Origin: Prorocentrum cordatum
Lineage: Eukaryota; Sar; Dinophyceae; Prorocentrales; Prorocentraceae
Assembly (NCBI GenBank): GCA_963575745.1
Contig: CAUYUJ010022552.1
Coordinates: 27,501 to 91,500 of the forward strand
Length of the DNA: 64,000 nt
Direction of reading: 5' to 3'
Position numbers and translations under genes: made by a program
In this document: positions 42,857-53,695 of the stretch, piece by piece
How positions within the stretch are numbered: position 1 is the stretch's first letter
How the letters are laid out: each line of letters opens with the position of its first letter
Notes under the pieces: model-generated
What the model was told of the DNA's origin: nothing
Database searches by the model: none
What the model saw: the letters and a program-made list of their open reading frames with translations, nothing else

Positions 42857-43036
42857 CTCCAAGCAGGCAGCCGATCGAGATTCTGGCGGCTAGTGATCGC
42901 GACCGCTCCGAAGCCCCGGCCCGACCTTGAAGTCCACCTCTCGTCGGCGGGGCCGAGTTTTCTCGTCTTCATCGGATGCGTGCCCAACCGGAGGAGGTCG
43001 AGGAGGGGGAAGAGGAGGAGGAGGAGGAGGAGGAGG

Positions 43037-43136
43037 NNNNNNNNNNNNNNNNNNNNNNNNNNNNNNNNNNNNNNNNNNNNNNNNNNNNNNNNNNNNNNNN
43101 NNNNNNNNNNNNNNNNNNNNNNNNNNNNNNNNNNNN
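43037..43136. other. Assembly gap (100 N)
   Basis: A gap of exactly 100 N breaks a GGA tract at the edge of the 0.8-kb tandem array. The round number suggests a placeholder of unknown true length. Confidence 0.98.
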
Positions 43137-43938
43137 GCAAGCTAGGTGCGCTCGCGTCATATCTGACGTCCTACCCCTCCCTCCCATCCCTTCCCATGGC
43201 GCTGATTTTCTCTATCCGCGGACGCGTGTCGTAGCGGACTGTGGCTCCGCGCGCGCGTGCGTAACTAGTGGGTGGTGGTGCGCGTGCGTGCGTGCGTGCG
43301 TGTGTGCGTGGTTGTGGTGGTGGTGGTGGTGGTGGTGGTGGTGGTGGTGGTGGTGGTGGTGGTGTGTGTGTGTGTGCGTGTGTGCGCGTGTGCTGTGGCA
43401 TGGCACGGGAATGGTGGTGTTGGTGCTGGTGCTGGTGCTGGTGATGGTGGTGGTGGTGGTGGTGGTGGTGGTGGTGGTGGTGGTGGTGGTGGTGGTGGTG
43501 GTGGTGGTGGTGGTGGTGGTGGTGGTGGTGCGGCGCGGTGGTGGCGGGCGGATGGGCGCGCGAGAAAGAGGCCCGCGCTGGGGCGAGAACGCCATCCTGA
43601 ACGACGGAGGCCAAACACCGATCCGAAAATGAGGCCCACGCTGCAGCGGGAGCACGATTCGGAACGATTCGGGAGCACAAATGAGGCCGGCGCCTCAGCG
43701 AGAGCAGCAGTTTGCCCGAAAATGACGCCGGCGCCCCAGCGAGAGTCGTTTCCCGGGATTTCCCGGGGAAATCCTGTGTGTAAATAAACAGTACGCGGAG
43801 GGTGCGCGGCCATCACCCGGACGCCATCAGGGGAAGAGGGAGAGTATTTTCATATTGGGTAATTGTGAAGTGGAGGGGGAGGAGGAGGGGGAAGGTGAGG
43901 GGGAGGGGGACGGGGAGGGGGAGGAGGAGGGGGAGAGG
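43137..43938. repeat. 0.8-kb tandem unit 1
   Basis: It begins GCAAGCTAGGTGCGCTCGCG directly after the gap. It contains GT/GGT tracts, four degenerate ~45-bp subunits around GAGGCCGGCGC..CAGCG, a TTTCCCGGGA palindrome, AAATAAAC and a GGA-type end. Confidence 0.85.
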
Positions 43939-44690
43939 GCAAGCTAGGTGCGCTCGCGTCATATCTGACGTCCTACCCCTCCCTCCCATCCCTTACCATG
44001 GCGCTGATTTTCTCTATCCGCGGACGCGTGTCGTAGCGGACCTGTGGCTCCGCGCGCGCGTGCGTAGTGGGTGGTGGTGCACGTGCGTGCGTGCGTGCGT
44101 GCGTGCGTGCGTGTGGTGCTGGTGCTGGTGTGGTGCTGGTGCTGGTGGTGGTGGTGGTGGTGCTGGTGCTCGTGGTGCTCGTGGTGCTCGTGGTGCTGGG
44201 TGGTGCTGGTGCTGGTGCTGGTGGTGGTGGTGGTGTGGTGGTGGTGTGGTGTGGTGGTGGTGGTGGTGGTGGTGGTGGTGGTGGTGGTGGTGGTGGTGGT
44301 GCGGCGCGGTGGTGGCGGGCGGATGGGCGCGCGAGAAAGAGGCCCGCGCTGGGGCGAGAACGCCATCCTGAACGACGGAGGCCAAACACCGATCCGAAAA
44401 TGAGGCCCACGCTGCAGCGGGAGCACGATTCGGAACGATTCGGGAGCACAAATGAGGCCGGCGCCTCAGCGAGAGCAGCAGTTTGCCCGAAAATGACGCC
44501 GGCGCCCCAGCGAGAGTCGTTTCCCGGGATTTCCCGGGGAAATCCTGTGTGTAAATAAACAGTACGCGGAGGGTGCGCGGCCATCACCCGGACGCCATCA
44601 GGGGAAGAGGGAGAGTATTTTCATATTGGGTAATTGTGAAGTGGAGGGGGAGGAGGAGGGGGAAGGGAGGGGGAGGGGGAGGAGGAGGGG
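43939..44690. repeat. 0.8-kb tandem unit 2
   Basis: It starts with the same GCAAGCTAGGTGCGCTCGCG. Outside the GT/GGT tract, which differs in length and pattern (GCTGGT and GCTCGTG variants), it is almost identical to unit 1. It runs into a GGA tract at 44690-44765. Confidence 0.85.
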
Positions 44691-44992
44691 GAGGAGGAGG
44701 AGGAGGGGGAGGGAGGAGGAGGAGGAGGAGGAGGAGGAGGAGGAGGAGGAGGAGGAGGAAGAGGAGATGACGTTTTCTCTTCTCCTATACGCAATGTTTC
44801 CGAATCCTGGCGTGTTTCTTCGATTTCGGCCGCAAGTGCCCCTATATTCTGGCCCCCAGGCCATCACACGGACGGATCCCGGGCGAACAAAAAGTGGCGC
44901 CCATGGGAAGGGATCGGGTTTTCTGGGGCAAACCCTTGGGAAACTCATCTCGCTCGATGTTGGATCCCCAGACGCACTGGCGTCCTAAGTCT

Positions 44993-45516
44993 ACTACGCG
45001 TATGAGTGACCCTTCGCCAGAGTGACCCTTTGGTGCGGGCCCATTGGGCCCCCCCCGATCGCCGAATGCGATGCGATAGTAGCTGCCTGCGCGCTGGTGT
45101 TTGGTCCCCCCACGGTGGCAGAACTCGCTACAATGGCACCCCCGTGTAGGTAGCTCTTCGCCAGCGCAGTTTCAAGCAGTGGCGAAGCGTCCTGGCTCGC
45201 CTATAGACCCACCAAATAATGTTCTAAGAACCTTTTGTGGTCTGCATGAAATGTTCTCGGGACATTTCTGGCTGGTGTGATCTTGTTGTAACTCATCGGG
45301 ATTGTGTTCTAAGAACATTGTTTTTGTTCTTGGAACATTTCTGGGATCTACGAACATGTCGTGGTATGCCTACAGGAATGCCGGGACGGTCGGTCTCTGC
45401 TCAACAGTTACTCTGCCTAATTAGCCGCCGGCGCAAAAAGTGTTTGGCCCCCCCGCGGCCCCCAAAAGGCCGCGCACCAAAGGTCACCCGTACCCAGGGT
45501 CACTCTTGCGCGCAGT
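44993..45516. mobile_element. Foldback element, long copy, interrupted
   Basis: The left arm (about 44993-45038) and right arm (about 45471-45516) are complementary through GAGTGACCC and TTTGGTGCG. A 233-bp element with its own target duplication is inserted between them (45172-45404). Relative of 16469-16618. Confidence 0.6.
45172..45404. mobile_element. 233-bp non-autonomous element, copy 2 (5-bp target duplication)
   Basis: Perfect CAGTT repeats flank it (45167-45171 and 45405-45409). The ends TCAAGCAG and CTGCTCAA are the same as in copy 1. The interior keeps GTTCTAAGAAC motifs, some decayed. Confidence 0.75.
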
Positions 45517-45555
45517 CGCTCGGGGGCAACGATAGGGGGGGATACACACTAGGGG

Positions 45556-45705
45556 CGGCCCATGCCAAGAGAAACACCCCGCTTGCCTCCAGGGTGCCCT
45601 GGGTTTCTTGGGTTTCGATGGTTTTGCTGTGGAAGGCGTGACGTTCCCACACCAAAAATCGATGGATGTCTTGGGGTCTCAGAGTTGGGTTTATTTGGAA
45701 GGTAT
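45556..45705. repeat. Dispersed repeat shared with 16680-16830
   Basis: Similar from CCCATGCCAAGA to GGGGTCTCAG, following the foldback element as in the first copy. Confidence 0.65.
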
Positions 45706-45726
45706 CTTTTCAACTGGCCTCCACTG

Positions 45727-45917
45727 TAGGGGGGATTGGGCATAGGGGGGGATGCATCGACCCCCAATCGCCCATTGATCGCCGATAGGGGCCCAATAGC
45801 CCCAACCTGCCGAGGAAGGTGCGGGAGCACCATCGGAGACCTGTCGCCGATCTGTCGGCGATGGACCGCCGATTCAGAGTCGATGTTTCCCCCCCTGTGC
45901 CTATCCCCCCCCCTTTA
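45727..45917. mobile_element. Inverted-repeat element with G-run arms
   Basis: The left arm GGGGGGATTGGGCATAGGGG continues to GATGCATCGAC. The right arm, from GTCGATGTTTCCCCCCC to CCTATCCCCCC, is its imperfect complement over about 35 bases. The interior GATCGCCGAT and TCGGCGATGG words recall the GGCCGCC family. Confidence 0.5.
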
Positions 45918-46734
45918 TCGTTGCCCCTCAGCCAAGTGAGGACAAAAAACACGAAGGGAATGTTTTCGTTGCCGCTGGCAGCTCCCAGGGGCCCTTCTCG
46001 CCGGGCTCCCCGGGGACCGTCAGAAAATGGCTCGGGAGGGCACACCAGCCCAGGGGCAAGGGTCAAACATCCAAACACTGGACAGTTGTGTCGCACGCGT
46101 CGAGGTAGTCGTCGTCGTTGGGGGTCGTCGTTGTCGTCGTCGTCGTCGTCATCATGCTCGTCGTCGTCGTCGCTGGAGGAAGAGAAGGAGCTGCGCGTCG
46201 TCGGGGGCATGGCTGTCGTCGTCGGAGGAGGAGGAGGGCTCCTTTTCTTTCCGGAGGAAGAAATCTTCACAAGCAACAGCCTTTGATCGGCGCCAAGCCT
46301 CTCTGGCGGCGCCTCCCGACGCCGCCCCTGGGCGCTCAGCGCGCGTGGGGGCGGGCCCAGCGACGATCCAAGAGGTCCGCACGGACCTCCAGAGGTTCGC
46401 TTCTGGCGACTCTGCTTATTCTAGCCTTGGCTTCGTCGGATGCGTTGAGATCGTGGTGGTCGGAGGTTGTCGTCGTTGGACGGAGCGGAGTTCTGCGCCG
46501 TCGGATGCGTCGTCGTCACAGGAGGACGCCTGTCCAGGACAACCAACAGAGACGCGCGCCCCCTCCCCCCTTGGAGGAAGAACCTCTCACGGCACGGGCG
46601 GAGCATTGCCAAAGCACGAGCCCCAGAGCGCCGACGCACAAAGCCGTTCGAGTACTTCTGAACCGCACGCAACACGAAGAGGAGGAGGAGGAGGAGGAGG
46701 AGGAGGAGGAGGAGGAGGAGGAGACCGAACAGGT
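45918..46734. other. Unassigned with CGT and GGA tracts
   Basis: CGT units at about 46110-46180, the GGCGGCGCCTCCCGACGCCG repeat near 46305, GGA units at 46680-46727. No gene is supported. Confidence 0.5.
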
Positions 46735-46739
46735 TGACT

Positions 46740-47200
46740 ACCGAGGCCTGCCTGGTGTGCCATGCTGCCGAGCGTGGAAGCAGGACGCGTGCGAGACGAC
46801 GTGCCGTGCGTCTGGCACGCCGGACACGTGCGTCCCCTGGCCCCGCGCGGCCGAGGATTCTGGAACAAAAGACGAATCACTCGTGGACAGCAGTGAGTTC
46901 CAGACGCTCGATGTGAAAATTGCCACGGCCTGCAGTACCAACGTAAGAAGCGACGACCCCAAGAGGAGAGCCAACACATGGAAGGAGGAGGCTCAGATCA
47001 ACGGTCGGCTCGTCAGAGGACGACATATCCTCATCATGATCCTGGATTGGTACAGGCTCGTGGAAACAGACGGTTGCATCTTTGACTTCGCCCACCTCAA
47101 TGCTGTGATCACCGAAGACAAAATCTCAGCAAGTTTACTGGGGACCTGGGACTACACATTTTGGGGTGACAGCCATTTCCGCATCGCCCATCATCCATGA
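46740..47200 (+). pseudogene. Possible degraded gag-like fragment of a copia-type element
   Basis: After a poly-Glu run from a GGA tract, the frame becomes non-repetitive and protein-like up to a TGA at 47198-47200. It has Phe-Gln-Thr-Leu-Asp-Val-Lys, then Gly-Arg-His-Ile-Leu-Ile-Met-Ile, an aromatic Asp-Trp-Tyr, Ile-Phe-Asp-Phe-Ala-His-Leu and Leu-Gly-Thr-Trp-Asp-Tyr. This pattern of a Leu-Asp-x-Lys box, a Gly-Arg-x-Ile-Leu box, an Asp-Phe-x-x-Leu box and a Trp-Asp box reminds me of gag-like regions of copia polyproteins in dinoflagellates. That comparison is from memory and unverified. No protease, integrase or reverse transcriptase follows, and no start can be assigned. Confidence 0.35.
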
Positions 47201-47830
47201 GTCCTTGTCCATGGCGCAAATCAGTAACCATCGTGACCTCGAATCTGAAGTTCGGGCGCGCAATTGGATGAAGAGGAGCGGCCCAAACAAGACCAACGAG
47301 CGGCTTTACAACAGGCGCACAAAACTCTTGAAGAGGCAGCGCCTACACACGGCCCGCAGGGAAATGGTAGCAGACCGAGGAGCCAGTTCGGCAATGCCCC
47401 CAGAAAAGGGGGATCTGCAGCGACTGGGCCAGAGAGGCTCGCGCAATTCAGATGCAGTTCGGCGGCAGCACCCAGAATGCTTGAAGCATAATGCGACGGG
47501 ACCGGCTGACAAGTCGGGCACTCGCAAGTTGAGTGAAGACTTCACCGCGGAAAGCAGGTGCTCCAAACCACGGCGCAACGAAGAGCACGGGCCAATGTGC
47601 TCGAAGAGAGCTTGTCAGAGGAGGGACTAGTGCAGCTTCGCGCGCGCGCAGGCAACGGCGAAGAAAAAGCCGCAGACGCCTCGCGAAAAGGCGACCCCCC
47701 CCAACGCTCGCCCTCAGGAGACCCTCGGCGGCGACGCACCGAACGGTCCGCCGCGGCCCCCTGAGCGGGCCGAGGACGCACCCTGCGAGCCCGAGACAGG
47801 GCGCCCAGGGAGACTCACCAGCCTCGAACT
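47201..47830. other. Unassigned, non-repetitive
   Basis: Several frames of 75-155 codons overlap here with charged, mixed composition, possibly decayed continuation of the fragment before it. No motif is recognised. Confidence 0.4.
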
Positions 47831-47947
47831 TATCCCTACCCCTAAGATTGACACGCCCAAAGGCGATGACAATCTTAGGGATGCGCCCGCAAAACCTGAG
47901 GGAATCCCTGAGACTGGCATCGTGAGGAGGCGATGCCCAGCGTAGGG
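47831..47947. ncRNA. Candidate structured RNA or cruciform, three-way junction
   Basis: Three helices are visible. TCCCTAC (47832-47838) pairs with GTAGGGA (47941-47947) and closes the structure. CCCTAAGATTG (47839-47849) pairs perfectly with CAATCTTAGGG (47869-47879), with a small GCC/GGC pair in its loop. CTGGCATCG (47913-47921) pairs with CGATGCCCAG (47930-47939) with one bulged C. The palindrome AGGGAATCCCT lies unpaired between. The two inner helices stack next to the closing one. I match it to no known RNA family. A palindromic transposon end is the alternative. Confidence 0.35.
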
Positions 47948-48640
47948 ACAGGGATATGCTCCAGGCTGGTAAGAGACGGCTCTCGGGGGGCGGGGAGGGG
48001 TGCGCCAGCCACCACAGGGGGGGGACGCCGCCGCCGACGCCGGCTCGCGGCCGCCGGCGGTCGACCTCTCACGACCAAAGGCCGAGGGCCTTGAGGCAGG
48101 CCCGCGCGAACGTGACCTCTTGGCGGCCAGCGCTGCCGCCTCCGAGGTCCCCGAAGGTCCTCGCCGCTCTTTGCCCGTCTTTCCCTTTCTTCCGGGGTGG
48201 CGAAACGGCGTGGAAAGCCGGGCGGGGGGGGGGGGGCGCCGGCGCCCGCGCGGCTGGGCAAGCTACCGCTAAGCTACCGCAAGCTACCGCTACCGCCTCA
48301 CCACGCGGCGGAGTGTTCTGCCGCCAAGCACTCTGCGAGGTCGCTTCCCCGCGCGGCAGGACACCCTGCCGCTGAGCGCTCGCCGAGGTTTGTCTCCGAA
48401 GCGCAAGGGCAACCTCCCGCTCTGGCGATTCAAATTGCTTCGACATGCGGCGACGTTCGCGCCGCGCTGCTCTCGCGGGATGTGAGCCTGTGCGCCGCGT
48501 GGCAGGTCGCAGAAGCACATCATAAAGCGTTGCAGTTTGCCTTGTTGGCTGCAGTCCCATCAAAGTGCTTTTTTCGGGGTCGCGCGTCGGGAACGCGCGG
48601 GGGGGAGCGCGCGCGCGGGAACGCGCGGGGGGGGGTGGGG
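47948..48640. other. GC-rich unassigned DNA
   Basis: A short AAGCTACCGCT tandem lies at about 48259-48293. Otherwise no array and no supported gene. Confidence 0.45.
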
Positions 48641-48740
48641 GGGCGGCTGGCCGCGAGGGGGGAGAGGAGGAGGAGGGGGGAGGAGAGGAGGAGGAGGAGG
48701 AGGAGGAGGAGGAGGAGGAGGAGGAGGAGGAGGAGGAGGC
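48641..48740. repeat. GGA tract
   Basis: GGA units after a G-rich lead-in. Confidence 0.85.
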
Positions 48741-49559
48741 GGCGTCCCAGACTAGGCAGGCACGCGGCTCGCATTGGCGTCCGAGTGCGGATCGAGACCC
48801 CAGCAGACCGTAGCAGGCCGCTCCCGCCCCGGTTCCTAAAGGAGGTGCCGCCCGCGGGCCCGGCAGCCCACGGCCATGGGGGCAGGCCTCGCTCGCCAGG
48901 AGAGCCATCCCGCGGCATCGCAGCCTGCCGCTGAGAGCTCGGGCCCGTGCACCTCGGCCTCCTTGGCGTCCGTTTTGGACTTGTCTTGGTAACGCATGTT
49001 TCCTGTTGCTCCCCTTCGCCGTTTCAGTATGTTGCGTCTCTCGTATGTATTTATTTATTATATTTTTATATATATTTATATATATATATACATATATATA
49101 TATATGTATCACGGTCTCACCTGCCATGAAATGTTTGTTTATAAACGTCATTGTTGCTTGGCCGCGGACATCGTCAGTTACATGCAGCCTTGTCCTGGTT
49201 TTGGCCCGCGCGTACCCTCCTCCGCGCTACTGTTGCGTGCGCCCCGACGTCCGCAGAGCACTCGATCTGCTGCTGGGTCTACAACACGCGCCAGATTTTG
49301 AACACCTGCAGGCTCACGAAGGTGAACTTCACAGGGCGCCCTCGGATGTGGCCGCCCCGTCTTCGGACGGGGCGTCCTCCGCCCCTCTTGCCCTTGTCCC
49401 GTAAGATTGCGGGTGTGTCTGTGTTAGGGCCCTGGGCGTTTCTCCATCCTGTTTTTTTGTTTTCCTTCGGGCGGGCTCCCAGGGCAAATGGAAGCCAGGG
49501 CCCCCGCTTGAAAGGAACCGTTCTCCATCCGCGCTATCGCTTCACACGTTTAGCTATCT
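48741..49559. other. Unassigned with TATA-rich tract
   Basis: A TATATTTATATA tract lies at about 49050-49110. The remainder is non-repetitive with no supported gene. Confidence 0.45.
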
Positions 49560-49985
49560 GGCCGCTCAAATTGAGGAAGTCCCAGGCGAACGCCGCACTT
49601 CCAAAAGGAGCCACACTACAAACCCAGAGTTGCTGCAAGCGTGTAATTAAGACGAACGCGAGCGGCGCTTGAACGAGAACCCCATGTTGAACACGACTTG
49701 GCCGCCATCCGAGAACACCCCGCGAGAGTTTAGGGAGGCTGTGCGCGGGGAGAAGGCGAGAGCCGCATTGCAAGCACGCCCCACTCCATCCCAGCAGTTG
49801 CTGCAAACTCTGAAAACGAACGCGCGCGGCGGTAAGGCGTGACCCCCATTGTGGAAACGGTCCTTCTCCACGCACGTAGCTGCTGCAAACTTTGAGGACG
49901 AATGCGCGCGGCGCTAAGGCGACAGCCCTCTTGTGAATACCACCCCCATCAGCCCTGCAACCGCTGCAAATTCCAACCTTCGGGA
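49560..49985. repeat. ~90-110-bp tandem repeat, four degenerate units
   Basis: Units share (A/T)GCTGCAAAC.CTGA, GACGAACGCGCGCGGCG, (T/A)AAGGCG and CCCCAT. On the minus strand the periodic peptide is rich in Phe, Leu and Gln. It is not a gene. Confidence 0.65.
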
Positions 49986-50084
49986 TCATGCGTAGTGGGG
50001 AGGCCCCAGACGAAACGCGCCGCCCGTTCTATCTGCACGTGTGTGGGTGCGACAGAGAATAGTCACCTCCACGGAATAGAGGGA

Positions 50085-50785
50085 TGTAGGAAGAGGAGGA
50101 GGAGGAGGAGGAGGAGGAGGTGGAGGAGAAGGAGGAGGGGGAGGAGGTGGAGGAGGAGGAGGAGGAGAAGGATTAGAAGGAGGAGGAGGAAGCAATCAGG
50201 AGCAGGGAGAAGCACCAGAAGGAGGCAGCGGCAGGCTTCCCCTTCCCCACCCCCCTTTGGAGGCAGCCTGCGAGGCAGCCCTCAAAGCAGCCTGCCGGGG
50301 CCGCGGTGGGCAGCTCGTTCCTGCCATTGGCGCCCCGCCGCGCCCGACGGTTGGGTCGCTCCCCCCCCCCTCCCCCCAGCCCTCCATGCCATGCTCCTCC
50401 CGAGGCAAAGGCGGGGAAGCGGAGGAGGAGGATCGACCTCTCCCGCCCCCCCCCCCCCGTCCTGCTTCCGCCGCCCTCCCACCTGCTCCTTTTTCCGACG
50501 CCCGTTCTCGCGCCCCCTCCCCCTTGCCACGCCCCCCACAAACACAACCCTTCACCCTCACCCTCGCTCCTCCCCTCCCCATCCCCTCCCCTCCAAGAGT
50601 ACGAGAGGGAGTGTGGGGAGCAACGAGGAGGAGGAGGAGGAGGAGGAGGAGGAGGAGGAGCAGGAGGAGGAGGAGGAGGAGCAGGAGGAGGAGGAGGGGG
50701 AGGAGGAGGGGGAGGAGGAGGAGGGGGAGGAGGAGGAGGAGGAGGAGGAGGAGGAAAAGGAGGAGAAGGAAGAGGACGAGAACGA
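50085..50785. repeat. GGA tract, GC-rich spacer, longer GGA tract
   Basis: GGA units at 50090-50190 and 50618-50785. The spacer 50191-50617 is C-rich without a recognisable gene. Confidence 0.8.
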
Positions 50786-53695
50786 TCGGGAATCGAGCTT
50801 AGATGTTTGAAGCAGCTACTGGGCCACAGGGTGGGTCCAGAGGCTTTCGGGTGGGAACGCGGCGGTCTCATCGGTCGTGATCTCGATGTGCGCATGTGTG
50901 TGAACGACGTGTATGCAGGTCTGATCAGCGATCCAACGATGGCGCGTCCCACATATTTTGAATGGGGCTGTATGTGGCGATTTTCCCAGAGTCGAACCTT
51001 GCGGTGTGCCGCATGCAGTGCTCGCGCACTTTCTACACATTGAACAACAAGTACTGTTCGAAACTGCAGTAATGCGGCACCTCGCTATTGGGAGAACAAG
51101 TGCTTTAGGGCGAGAAGGCCACGGCAGTTCTCTGGTGAAGTGGCACGCCACGGAGCAGCCCAGAGGGCCCGGGTCGAGCCGGCAAGCTTACGGCGACAGC
51201 ACTGTCTTCTGACATCGCGATGCATGATTGACGTGAACGGGCTGTTGGCTTGTTGAGGTTGCTGATTGTTCTTGTGGCCCTGCCTTCTGAGCCCGCACAG
51301 AGCGTGTTGCACACATGTTCGTGGAAGGCGAGTGGAATTTGTTAGATTACGACTACATGCTTTAATCACTCACGATTGTTTCCCACTTGGGGGGAATGGG
51401 GTTGCTAGGTTCAAAGAACAAACTCCCGATCCGCCTTGCACAACCTGCATACCGTGGCCGCCAATTCCACAAGGTGCTGGTGCTCCCTGAGTATCGCGCC
51501 TCGCATCTTCGACGAATGCCAATTGCATACCGCGGCCGCCATGGCTAAAGTGTCCTGGTGCGCCCTGGGGATCCCAGCGCTTGCCCGGAGCAAACTAGTT
51601 GTATTGTTTTCGGCATGTGTGCGCGTCTAGCGTGCCTTTCTGTTCCTTAGGGTGTTTGGCAACACGCACTTCTCGTATTACAGCATTCGCCATGGAAAGT
51701 TTCCTGGGCCAGGTAGAGCCACGGCACTGCATGGTATTATTTGTGGGGGGAACGTACTCCCGTTTGACCCGCACTTCTATGATTTGCGAGGGAAGGTTGA
51801 TGGGGTCGGATGCGGCTCTGCCCGATAGTCAAGCACGGTAGTAGTAGAGTAGACCAGGGCAGAGTTGATGATAAGACAATGTGTTGCAGAGCTCATCTGG
51901 TGTCGCGCAACTGGAAACGTTGAAGCACGATTAGCCCAACTTTCATATCAGCAGAACTGGTCCAGGAGAGAGTCAATTCGAGTATTGTATGTGCAAGTCC
52001 AAATATTGCCAACATGTTGCACCCAATGATCGTTTTGTTTTCTGTCGTAAACCTTCGTGACATCGAGCCCCTTCTTCAGACCAAAGGCCGTGAAAGAAGC
52101 GAGCGAGGGGAATTCGCGAATGATCTCAAACTTTCCCCCTGTGTCCATGCGCGGGGCTGTGCATGTCGGTGAGTTCACGCGCGCAGCTTCGTAATTACGT
52201 TGATGGAGATTTGGGTGCGTGCGTGCGCGCACATGCCTCGCATAATGGCGCCCGTTTAGCGCACGGGCGTGGCCCGCATGGTATCATTTGTCAGATGGTG
52301 CCCCATTCTTCTCGCTTGATCGGCCCGCATTGTATTGTTTAATTGAATGTTAGTAGGATTTGCTTGTAAGATAAAGGATGCGCGCACAGCTATGTTTATT
52401 TGACAGGGACAGTGCCCGCTCAGCGCACGCATGTGGCCCGCATGGCACCTGCTCATATGCAGGATGGCGCGTGGGTGTATATTCCACGTGATAAATCAAT
52501 AACGCATGCCAGGACCGGATGAGGCTTCGATCCACATGTGTGTCTTTCATCTGTCGAACCGAGGTTGCGTGCAGAGCAACCATACGAAACACTGTCAGGC
52601 AGCATCCTGGCGGATCCGGTTGGGGCAAGATGGAGGGAGGCAGACGTAGTGTTATTAGTGTTTGGGCCGTTCAATAGATCAGTCGAGTAATGTAGCTTCG
52701 AGTAGCGCGAAGCAATCCATAATATATACGAAATGCGTGTATTGAAGCAATGGAGGGGACGAGTTGTGTAGAGTAGAATTTGACGATTGCACCTGTAGCG
52801 ATTATTCTCGCCTACCCGAAGAATCATAACATGTTTCACTCTGTCATAACTCTTCTAATCAGGAAGCTCCTCTTTCATACCAGACTGAAGTGAGCGCACT
52901 CATGTTTCAGTCAAGTGCTATGGCCAGTCCATGTGCAAGGCCGCGCAAGCAGATGAACGTCAATACTGTCTCTCCCCACGCTTTCGAAAATTTGAAACAA
53001 AAATATGGATAACATTAAGTTGCAAACCCGCAGCCAAAGATGTTCGAAAGTGCGCGCTCAAAACACAATGCCGCTTGCCATTGTACTGAGACGCGCGCGC
53101 ACGCAGCCCGCATGGTATCGCTTTCAGGTGGGATCTAGTTCCTCGATGAAAGATTCTCACCACACAGGACCAGTTGGGCGACGCAACCAAACGGGGTCGT
53201 CTGCGCCGACGTTGGCGCATGAGCTCCCCGCGTAAGGTCGCGCGTAAGCGCCCTCGTCTCCAATATGGCGTTCCAGTTCCGCGCTGGCGGCCCGCGCAAG
53301 CTGTGGCGCAAGGTCGCCGTGCCATCTCGCGTAGGACCCGTTTTTGATCGTCCCTCCGTTGGTTGTGACGAAACGTGGCTGGGCCAGATGAGGTGTCGCA
53401 CCGAAGCGATTGAGTCCATATGCCGGACAGGCGTCGGGCCAGAAAAAAACACAACATGTTATGGAACAGGCTGGGCATTGGGCGGCGGCGGGTCGGGGCG
53501 GGAAGGCTTCGGTCTGGATCGGCGAAGAGTGGCAATCCAGAAGTAGTGCAGGGCCAGAGCAGAGCAGAGCAGAAGAGGGACGGTACGTCCCGCAAGCGAT
53601 GTAGGATTGCGGGGTAGAGGTGGGCAAGTGGAGAAAGGTATGGCATGTGGAGTACAGGTGGGGTGGAGGAGTGGAGTAATTTGAATAGGGATCCA
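50786..53695. other. Longest unassigned stretch, less repetitive
   Basis: Base composition is more balanced than elsewhere. There is a two-unit repeat around TGCATACCG(T/C)GGCCGCCA (51445-51600), and CCCGCATGG words recur near 52273, 52437 and 53107. Positions 53220-53335 match the repeat at 14130-14260. Frames up to about 230 codons exist on the minus strand, but I see no domain, start context, SL relic or RNA gene. Confidence 0.4.

Noticed and set aside
43780-43795. AAATAAAC as a polyadenylation signal
   Set aside because: It lies in a non-coding tandem repeat, and dinoflagellates do not rely on this signal.
50985-51010. GGTTCGACTC on the minus strand, like a tRNA B box
   Set aside because: No A box at a suitable distance and no acceptor or T stems can be drawn.
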